From positions 124,001-188,000 of the forward strand of contig NZ_BBNN01000017.1 of NCBI RefSeq assembly GCF_000829695.1: a stretch of 64,000 nt of DNA, read 5' to 3'. Positions 57,659 to 64,000 of the stretch are shown piece after piece. The notes under the pieces were generated by a model. That model did no database searches and was not told where the DNA came from. It was given only the letters and a program-made list of their open reading frames with translations. The translations under genes and the position numbers were made by a program. Source of the stretch: Streptomyces sp. NBRC 110035. GTDB lineage: Bacteria > Actinomycetota > Actinomycetes > Streptomycetales > Streptomycetaceae. The first letter of the stretch is position 1, and each line of letters begins with the position of its first letter.

Positions 57659-60286
57659 ATGCCTGATCTCCGACAACGGGCGGTCGGCCGGACCGCCGCC
57701 GTCGCGGCCGCCGCGCTGTCCGCGACACTGCTGGCCCCCGTCTCCGCGCACGCGGTGACGGGTACCGCAGAGAGCGACAACACCCGTGGTGTCACCGCGC
57801 GCCTGGACATCGGACAGGGGCAGCGGGCCTGCTCCGCCGCGCTCGTCGACCCCGAATGGCTGCTGACCGCGGTCAGTTGCTTCGCCGAGGACCCGGGCGC
57901 CGAGCTCTCCGCGCCCGCGGGCGTGCCCGAGCTGAGAACCACGGCCACCATCGGCCGCACCGACCTGACCACGACCGCCGGACAGGTCCGCCAGGTGGTG
58001 GAACTCGTGCCCCGCACGGACCGCGACGTCGTGCTGGCCCGGCTCTCCGGCCCGGTGCTGAACGTCCCCCCGGTGCCGCTGTCCGCCGTCGCCCCGTCGG
58101 CGGGAGAGGACCTGACGGCGACCGGCTACGGACGCACGACGGACGAGTGGGCGCCGCTCAAGCTGCACTCCGGCACCTTCACCGCCGCAGCAGGCCCCGA
58201 CGGGGTGGACCTGCCGGTCACCGGACAGGACGGCGCGGCGGTGTGCGCCGGCGACACCGGCGGCCCGCTGCTGCGCACCACCTCCGCCGGCACGGAACTC
58301 GTCGGCATCAACAGCCGCTCCTTCCAGGGCGGTTGCTTCGGCGTCGACGAGACGCAGACCAGCACCGACGCGGTCAGCGCCCGGGTGGACGACCTCGCCT
58401 CCTGGGTCGCCTCGAAGGTCGGGCGGACCCCCTTCGCCGACTTCAACGGTGACGGCGTCGAGGACCTGGCCGTCGTCGACCCGCGGGCCACCGTCGGCGG
58501 CGACGCCGACGCCGGTCTGGTACGCGTCGTGTACGGCGGTGACCGAGGCACCGACGAGATCAGCCAGGACGTCTCCTTCGTGCCCGGCGGCGCCGAGCCG
58601 GGGGACCGGTTCGGCGAGGCCCTGGCCGTCGCCGACCACAACCAGGACGGCTACACGGACCTGATCGTCGGCATCCCGTACGAGGACCTGGCCGGCCAGG
58701 CCGACACGGGCATGGTCTCGGTCATCCACGGCTCCCGTGACGGGCTCGGCAAGGGACCGGCGTCCCTCAACCTCGAACAGGGGCAGGGCAGCGGGGACAT
58801 CGGCGGCACGGCCTCCGAGGCCGGCGACCTGATGGGCTTCTCCCTCGCCGCGGGCCGCACCGCCTCCGGCGCCTCCTACCTGGTCATCGGCGTCCCCGGC
58901 GAGGACATCGGCAGCGCGGTCGACTGCGGTGCCGCCTTCTACGTCCAGGGCGACAGGAGCGTCGCGGTCAACCAGGACAAGGACGAGCTCGCCGGCACGG
59001 CGGAGTCGGGCGACCGGTTCGGCCACTCCGTCGCCGCCGACTCCCGCTACGTCGCCATCGGGGTTCCCGGCGAAGCGATCGGCACCCTCGCCGAATCCGG
59101 GGGCGTGCACGTCATGAACCACGCCTTCAACGCGGCCGGCGCCGTCACCCAGGCCCACTCCCTCCACCAGGACACCGACGGCGTGTCCGGAGTGGCCGAG
59201 GCCGGTGACGAGTTCGGCTCCTCCGTCGCGCTGACCGAGTACCGGCCCGAGGGCGAGAGCACCGCGACGCGGTCGGTCCTCGCCGTCGGCTCCCCCGGCG
59301 AGGCGCTGACTGTCGGCACGGCCGGCCGGGACGACGCCGGACGTGTGGTCACCTTCCAGCTCACCCACGCCGGTGGCTGGAGCGAGCTGCAGGACATCCA
59401 GCAGGAGAAGGCCGACGTCACCGGTGTCGCCGAGAAGGGCGACCGGTTCGGCGAGAAGGTCGCCGTCGCCAACACCGACCCCAGGGCGGCCGGTTCCGTC
59501 ACCAGCATGCTGCTGGCCGTCGGCATACCCGGCGGGACGGTGGACGGTGCCACCGGCTCCGGCGCGGTCCAGAAGTTCTCCCTGCTGGGGCTGCCCGGCG
59601 ACCACGACCGCTGGATCGAGCCCGGCCTCGTCGGCCTGCCCGGCACCCCCGGAGCGGGCGAACGCCTCGGCACCGCGCTCACCGCCACCGGCACCCGCAT
59701 CTACCTCGGCATGCCCAACGGCCCCAGCACCTACGGCGCCGTCCACACCATTCCCTGGACCAACGTCACCGACGGCCCGGTCCAGGACGCCGTCACCCAC
59801 CAGCCCGGACAGGACGGCCTGCCCGCCGCGGGCAAGGCGTTCGGCACCACCGTGCAGCAGCCGCACGGCCGGGTCGGCTGTCGCACGGCCGACCCGGAGC
59901 CGTACCGGCGCTCCCGCGCCGTTCTTCCGGCTCCCGGCGCCCGGGGCTTCCCCGGGCGCCGGGAGCCGGGGGTGAAGCACACCGCCGTCCTCCGTACCGA
60001 ACCCTTCGTCGTCCGAAGCGAAAGGACCCAAGGCCGTGCCACCGACTCTGTGGAGCAGACGCCGCCTCCTCACCACCCTGTCCGCGCTGGTCGCCGCGCC
60101 CGCGCTGCCCGGTGCCCTGACTCTCGCCTCCGCTCCCGCGTACGCGGCGGACGGCATGCCCGAGCTGCCCGACCGGCTGCCGGACACCGACCGGGGACAG
60201 GTCGTGTGGGCCTACCGGACCGGTGGCCGTGCCGTGCGCGAGGCCGCCGTCGCGGCCCTGACCGGCGGCGACGCCCGGATCAGTGA
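57659..60286 (+). CDS. Secreted pseudo-trypsin/FG-GAP propeller protein
   Basis: The 875-aa frame begins with a signal peptide, then a trypsin-like domain (about 40-260) and seven FG-GAP blades (about 260-735) such as DFNGDGVEDLAVVDP and GDRFGHSVAAD. Two catalytic positions are changed: TAAHC reads TAVSC (His to Ser) and GDSGGP reads GDTGGP (Ser to Thr); Asp in DRDVVLARL remains. It is probably not a protease. After about residue 735 the frame becomes Pro/Arg-rich without blades and runs through a strong hairpin (59927-59969) into the next gene, so the stop was probably lost near 59870. ATG 57659 with GCGAGGA upstream is the start. Confidence 0.8.
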   Translation: MPDLRQRAVGRTAAVAAAALSATLLAPVSAHAVTGTAESDNTRGVTARLDIGQGQRACSAALVDPEWLLTAVSCFAEDPGAELSAPAGVPELRTTATIGRTDLTTTAGQVRQVVELVPRTDRDVVLARLSGPVLNVPPVPLSAVAPSAGEDLTATGYGRTTDEWAPLKLHSGTFTAAAGPDGVDLPVTGQDGAAVCAGDTGGPLLRTTSAGTELVGINSRSFQGGCFGVDETQTSTDAVSARVDDLASWVASKVGRTPFADFNGDGVEDLAVVDPRATVGGDADAGLVRVVYGGDRGTDEISQDVSFVPGGAEPGDRFGEALAVADHNQDGYTDLIVGIPYEDLAGQADTGMVSVIHGSRDGLGKGPASLNLEQGQGSGDIGGTASEAGDLMGFSLAAGRTASGASYLVIGVPGEDIGSAVDCGAAFYVQGDRSVAVNQDKDELAGTAESGDRFGHSVAADSRYVAIGVPGEAIGTLAESGGVHVMNHAFNAAGAVTQAHSLHQDTDGVSGVAEAGDEFGSSVALTEYRPEGESTATRSVLAVGSPGEALTVGTAGRDDAGRVVTFQLTHAGGWSELQDIQQEKADVTGVAEKGDRFGEKVAVANTDPRAAGSVTSMLLAVGIPGGTVDGATGSGAVQKFSLLGLPGDHDRWIEPGLVGLPGTPGAGERLGTALTATGTRIYLGMPNGPSTYGAVHTIPWTNVTDGPVQDAVTHQPGQDGLPAAGKAFGTTVQQPHGRVGCRTADPEPYRRSRAVLPAPGARGFPGRREPGVKHTAVLRTEPFVVRSERTQGRATDSVEQTPPPHHPVRAGRRARAARCPDSRLRSRVRGGRHARAARPAAGHRPGTGRVGLPDRWPCRARGRRRGPDRRRRPDQ
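59927..59969 (+). terminator. Perfect 20-bp hairpin between FG-GAP and ALF genes
   Basis: Arms 59927-59946 and 59950-59969 are fully complementary with a 3-nt loop (CTT). It is the strongest hairpin in the window and fits a terminator. It lies inside the annotated FG-GAP frame, which supports a shortened original gene. Confidence 0.85.
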
Positions 60287-63200
60287 GTTCCTGACCGGCG
60301 AACTGCCCGTGGCCCGGGCCGACGACAACCGTTTCGCCATCTTCCGGAGCCTCGCCTGGGCCGGGCAGTCCGTACAGGAAGGCGCGCAGCAGGCCCTGTC
60401 CGGGGGTGACGAGGCGGTCGCCGCGTACCTCGAGGACGGCTACCGGGCGCGGCTCCTCACCGACCTGCGGGTCGAGGTCTTCCGGGTCATGAACAACGGG
60501 GGCCCGGGGGTGCGGCGGGAGGCTGCCGCGGCTCTGGAGAAGGACACCCGGGAAGCGCTGCAGACCTTCCTCGACGAGACCCGGTTCACCGCGCGGGACG
60601 AGGACGAGCGGGTCGAGGTCTTCACCCTCCTGGCCAAGGCGTCCCCGGAGGTGAAGAAGTACGCCGAACGGGCCCTCGAGGACGGCTCGCCGGAGGCCAT
60701 CCACTGGTTCCTCACCACCGGACAGCACATCGCGCGCGCCCGTGACGAGGAAACCGCCACCATCGACCAGCTCGTGGCGATCGTCGAACGGGAGGGCAAG
60801 CGGGCCAAGTCCAAGACGGACAAGGCCGTCACCGCGTCCAACCAGGCCAAGGAGGCCGCGGCCAAGGCGAAGGAGGCGGCCCTCACGGCGGCCGCCGAGG
60901 CGAAGGCCGCGCAGAACGACGTCCGCAAGTCGGCGAAGGCCGCGGACAACGCGGCCGACGCCGCGCGCGGCGCGGCCCGTGCGGCGCAGACCGCGATCAG
61001 CGCCTCCCGGGCCGCGCAGGCCGCCTCGCAGCGGGCGGCGTGGGCGGCCCAGGCCGCCGCGGCCGCGGCGGCGCAGGCCGGCCGGGCGGCTTCACGTGCC
61101 TACAACGCCGCCATCGCCGCCTCGGGTGACGCGTCCAAGGCGTCCGCGGCACGCACCGCCGCCGAAGGCGCCCGTGACGCGGCCGCCAAGGCGCGCACCG
61201 CCGCGGCCGCGGCACGCCAGGCCTCCGTCGCCTCCGAGCAGGCCGCCTCCGCCGGTTCCGCGGCCGCCTCCGCCGCGAACAACGCCGCCGCCGCGGCCAC
61301 CGCGTCCGCCGAGGCGGCCGACGCCGCCGGCGTCGCCACGGACCAGGCCCGCCGGGCCCGTGCCGCCGCCGAGGACGCCAGGGCACAGGCGGCCCGTGCC
61401 ACGAGTGCGGCGAGCGTGTCCCAGCGTCTGGCGGGTCGGGCCGCCGCGGCCGCGGCCGAGGCGCACCGGGCCGCGAACTCCGCGGCCGACCACGCCGACA
61501 AGGCGGCCGCCGCGGCCGAGGAAGCCGCCGAACACGCCGGGGAGGCCGTCGAGTACGCCAAGCGGTCCAAGGCGTACGCCGAGGCCGCGGTGGAGGCGGC
61601 GACGACCGCCGCCGACGCGGTCAAGGAGGCGCAGGAGGTGGAGACCGCGGCCCGTGAGGCGGAGGCCGACCGCATCCTGCAGGACACCGAGATCGGCATC
61701 ATCGCGGCCCGGCTCAAGGCCGCCGAGGAGCAGGAGGCCCTGGAGCGGATCACCGAACAGCGTTCCCAGAGCGACCAGCTGACCCAGGAGATCACCGAGC
61801 TCGTCGAGCAGGCGGAGAGCGCGTTCGCCGCCGGGGACGAGGCGGCGGCGGTGGGCTTCGGCCGCAGGGCCGCGGTCAAGCTCCTCGACAGCCACGGCAC
61901 CTGGACGCGTGAGGCAGCCGAGTTCGCCCTCGCCGGCGGCGACTACGAGGTGCTCAACTGGATCGACGCCGACCGCATCGGGGCACAGCAGCAGGACGAC
62001 CGCGAGACCGTGCTGGCCGTCGCCGAGGTGGCCGCCCCGGATGTCGCACAAGCCGCTCAGCAGGCCCTGGAGAGCGACGACGCGAACGCCCCGCGGGCCT
62101 TCCTCGAACACGGGATGACGCAGGCGGCCGCCACCGAGAACCGCGTCACCATCTTCAAGATCCTCGGACAGGAGCCCGGTCCGGCGGTCAAGGCCAAGGC
62201 GGAGGCAGCCCTTTCCGACGGCAGTGCCGAAGCGTTGTTCCGCTTCCTGAGCGCCGAGTACGCCGAGGCGACCAAGGAGGACGACAGCGTCGAGATCTTC
62301 AGGCTCCTCAACGAGGGAGGGGCCTACCTCCGGTCGGCCGCGAAGGTGGTGCTGGAGGGGTCCGCCCTGATGCGGCGGTCGTTCCTCGCACACGACCAGT
62401 ACGACGTCGCCCGCCTCGACCACGACACCGATGCCCACGTCGCCGCGATACGGGCCGCCATCGCACACGCCGCCCACGTCGCACAGAAGGCCCTGGAGGA
62501 CGCCGCCCGTGCTTCCAAGGCGGCGGCGGAGGCGCGGGACGCGGCCGAAGAGGCCTCCGACTGGGCGGCCAAGGCCCGGGACTACGCCGACGACGCAGCC
62601 CGCGCGGCCACACGGGCCCGTGACAACGCCACCGCGGCCGACGCCTCCGCCGCCAAGGCCGCCGCCTCGGCGGAGCAGGCCACGAAAGCGGCGTCCGTGG
62701 CACGCTCCGCGTCCCGCGCGGCCAACTACTCCGCGAACCAGGCCTACGCCTCGGCGACCCAGGCCCAGGCCTCGGCCGTCTCGGCGGCCCGGTCCGCGGC
62801 ACAGGCACGCGCCGCGGCGACCCAGGCCGGCCAGGACGCGCGGGCCGCGGCGGCCGCGGCCAGCGAGGCGCACCGCACCGCCCAGCGCAAGCGGCAGCAG
62901 GAGATCGCCGCCGCGGCGGCCGAAGCGGCACGCAAGGCCAGGGAGAGCAGGGAGAACGGCACCAACCCGGCCGACACCCCCGACAGCGACAGCAACGACG
63001 CGAAGAAGGAAGCCGAGTTCCTCGGCATCAGCGCGGACGACTGGACCACCTGGTCCGGCCGCGTCAGCACGGTGGCCGGGACGATCTCCGCGGTCGCCGG
63101 CGGCGCGGCGATCATTGCCGCGCTCATCCCCGGTGGCCAGCCCGTCGCCGCGGTCCTCGGCGGGGTCTCCCTCGTCGCGGGAGGCGTGTCCCTGGTGGCC

Positions 63201-63437
63201 GGCGGCATCAACGTCATCGCGACAGGGTTCTCCGCGGGCTGGTGGGGTGACGACTTCAACAAGTCCCTGGGCACGTTCGCCCTGAGCGCCATGTTCTTCG
63301 GCAAGGGGCGCGCCATCAGCTGGGCCTCCAAGAAGGTGCCGGGCCTCTCCGGGATCGCGGACGAGGTCGGCACCAAGCTGTCCGGGTTCCTGGAGGACAC
63401 CACCACGGCCGCCATCGGATTGCTCAACTGGAGCTGA
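60036..63437 (+). CDS. Giant ALF-repeat/coiled-coil secreted protein
   Basis: The 1133-aa product starts at GTG 60036 (AAAGGA at 60021-60026) with a Tat-like signal (WSRRRLLTTLSALVAAPALP). Two ALF-repeat clusters (about 45-260 and 610-800; for example RFAIFRSLAWAGQSV, VEVFRVMNNGGP, VEIFRLLNEGG) alternate with two long Ala-rich coiled coils (about 265-540 and 810-970). The C-terminal 130 residues form a Gly/Ala-rich hydrophobic module (VAGTISAVAGGAAIIAALIP, then VSLVAGGVSLVAGGINVI) that could insert in membranes. ALF repeats occur in polymorphic toxins of actinobacteria (family knowledge), so this may be one; no enzyme motif is visible. Confidence 0.85.
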   Translation: MPPTLWSRRRLLTTLSALVAAPALPGALTLASAPAYAADGMPELPDRLPDTDRGQVVWAYRTGGRAVREAAVAALTGGDARISEFLTGELPVARADDNRFAIFRSLAWAGQSVQEGAQQALSGGDEAVAAYLEDGYRARLLTDLRVEVFRVMNNGGPGVRREAAAALEKDTREALQTFLDETRFTARDEDERVEVFTLLAKASPEVKKYAERALEDGSPEAIHWFLTTGQHIARARDEETATIDQLVAIVEREGKRAKSKTDKAVTASNQAKEAAAKAKEAALTAAAEAKAAQNDVRKSAKAADNAADAARGAARAAQTAISASRAAQAASQRAAWAAQAAAAAAAQAGRAASRAYNAAIAASGDASKASAARTAAEGARDAAAKARTAAAAARQASVASEQAASAGSAAASAANNAAAAATASAEAADAAGVATDQARRARAAAEDARAQAARATSAASVSQRLAGRAAAAAAEAHRAANSAADHADKAAAAAEEAAEHAGEAVEYAKRSKAYAEAAVEAATTAADAVKEAQEVETAAREAEADRILQDTEIGIIAARLKAAEEQEALERITEQRSQSDQLTQEITELVEQAESAFAAGDEAAAVGFGRRAAVKLLDSHGTWTREAAEFALAGGDYEVLNWIDADRIGAQQQDDRETVLAVAEVAAPDVAQAAQQALESDDANAPRAFLEHGMTQAAATENRVTIFKILGQEPGPAVKAKAEAALSDGSAEALFRFLSAEYAEATKEDDSVEIFRLLNEGGAYLRSAAKVVLEGSALMRRSFLAHDQYDVARLDHDTDAHVAAIRAAIAHAAHVAQKALEDAARASKAAAEARDAAEEASDWAAKARDYADDAARAATRARDNATAADASAAKAAASAEQATKAASVARSASRAANYSANQAYASATQAQASAVSAARSAAQARAAATQAGQDARAAAAAASEAHRTAQRKRQQEIAAAAAEAARKARESRENGTNPADTPDSDSNDAKKEAEFLGISADDWTTWSGRVSTVAGTISAVAGGAAIIAALIPGGQPVAAVLGGVSLVAGGVSLVAGGINVIATGFSAGWWGDDFNKSLGTFALSAMFFGKGRAISWASKKVPGLSGIADEVGTKLSGFLEDTTTAAIGLLNWS

Positions 63438-63568
63438 CCGCGAGCAACTCGGGGAAGCGGCCCCGGGAAGCACCGTCAGGTGTGAGGGTGTGAGAGAGCC
63501 GGCCGGGTGGGTGGCACCGTGCGAGCGTGCCGCCCACCCGGCGTCACGGAAAGAGAGGGGCGGAAGAA

Positions 63569-63946
63569 GTGGACGCAGGGTACTTGTCGGTGACGCAGTG
63601 GTGGTTCGTCGCCCTCGTCGTCTCAGCGCTTTTCCCCGCAGCGTTCTACTACTGCCTCAGGAGCAGGAAGGGTGCGCTGTACTCCCTGGTGGGCCCCGCG
63701 ATCGGAGCTCTTTCCGTCCTGGGGTACAGCGGGATGCGAGGGCACGCGGAGGAAGAGGCCCTGGTCATGTTCTCCGTCTCCCTTCTCTCCGTGGCCCTCC
63801 TGGTCGTCGCCGTCAGACCGGAGGTGCTGAGGTACGCCGAGGGGGCCCGGCGGGGGGAGGAGTACGAGGTCCCGAAGTGGAAGGTCAACCTCTACGCGGT
63901 GCTGACCCTGTCGTTCGCCGTCGGCCTGCTGTTCCTGCTGCTGTAG
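63569..63946 (+). CDS. Small four-helix membrane protein, possible immunity partner
   Basis: The 125-aa product has four hydrophobic helices (WWFVALVVSALFPAAFYYCL, ALYSLVGPAIGALSVLGY, LVMFSVSLLSVALLVVAV, VNLYAVLTLSFAVGLLFLLL) and short basic or acidic loops. It follows the ALF gene by 131 nt in the same direction. No family is recognised. Its size and place fit an immunity protein against a membrane-active toxin (inference). GTG 63569 is preferred; GTG 63527 is an alternative. Confidence 0.75.
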   Translation: MDAGYLSVTQWWFVALVVSALFPAAFYYCLRSRKGALYSLVGPAIGALSVLGYSGMRGHAEEEALVMFSVSLLSVALLVVAVRPEVLRYAEGARRGEEYEVPKWKVNLYAVLTLSFAVGLLFLLL

Positions 63947-63973
63947 GGGCGGCCGCGCACCGCGATCACGCGG

Positions 63974-63996
63974 GGCGGGGCCTCGAAGGCCCCGCC
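63974..63996 (+). terminator. Terminator hairpin at the window end
   Basis: A 10-bp stem (63974-63983 with 63987-63996) with a CGA loop follows the small membrane protein and probably ends the ALF cluster transcript. Confidence 0.7.
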
Positions 63997-64000
63997 GCCC

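Noticed and set aside
60742..61782. Pro/Arg-rich frames overlapping the ALF gene
   Set aside because: These are shifted readings of Ala-rich coiled-coil codons.

Overview
The window is chromosomal DNA of a Streptomyces-type actinomycete. The evidence is very high GC with G/C-ending codons, many GTG starts, actinobacterial versions of the core genes (a 61-residue zinc-type S14, a groES-groEL1 pair with two CIRCE operators and a His-rich GroEL tail, an ECF42 sigma factor beside a DGPF protein, a WhiJ-like XRE/DUF397/ATPase trio) and a core gene order that resembles S. coelicolor from rplN to groEL1. No tRNA, rRNA, CRISPR array, complete insertion sequence or integrase was seen.

Layout. 0.1-12.4 kb holds the spc and alpha ribosomal operons (rplN to rplO, secY, adk, map, infA, rpmJ, rpsM, rpsK, rpoA, rplQ, truA). 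rpsD is not between rpsK and rpoA. 12.4-19.3 kb is an accessory block inserted between truA and the rplM side: a poly-gamma-glutamate-like locus (PgsA/CapA-like, a double HAMP membrane protein, PgsB/CapB-like ligase, NlpC/P60 hydrolase, divergent lipoprotein) in which every gene carries at least one small indel. 19.4-29.1 kb returns to core genes: a Pro-rich membrane protein, rplM-rpsI, glmM, coaA, a pyruvyl-transferase-like gene, a lipoprotein and glmS. 29.3-31.5 kb is a patch of broken genes: a GNAT fragment and a WhiJ-like module with a nonsense codon and a frameshift. 31.5-42.3 kb holds acpS, a secreted beta-helix protein, nnr, alr, an alpha/beta hydrolase, tsaE, an L,D-transpeptidase-like protein without the catalytic Cys, tsaB, rimI and tsaD. 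42.6-50.5 kb holds a LacI regulator, an LCP ligase, DGPF plus ECF42 sigma, a THUMP-like methyltransferase and two tandem polysaccharide deacetylases. 50.6-52.9 kb is groES-groEL1. 53-64 kb is accessory: a TTA-containing gene, an ankyrin protein, an MDMPI-family protein, an FG-GAP pseudogene, then a secreted cluster of a small exported protein, an inactive trypsin-fold/FG-GAP protein, an 1133-residue ALF-repeat protein with a hydrophobic C-terminal module, and a small four-helix membrane protein.

How the genes work together. Most of the window serves protein synthesis and export (ribosomal proteins, SecY, RNA polymerase alpha, IF-1, methionine aminopeptidase, TruA, the TsaB/TsaE/TsaD t6A enzymes, GroESL) and cell-envelope precursors (GlmM, GlmS, Alr, LCP ligase, deacetylases). 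The most interesting accessory parts are the 57-64 kb secreted ALF-repeat cluster, which has the layout of a possible polymorphic toxin with a membrane immunity partner (inference), and the eroding poly-gamma-glutamate-like locus. The clustered single-base indels at 12.6-18.5 kb could be true gene decay or a local consensus problem; reads would decide.
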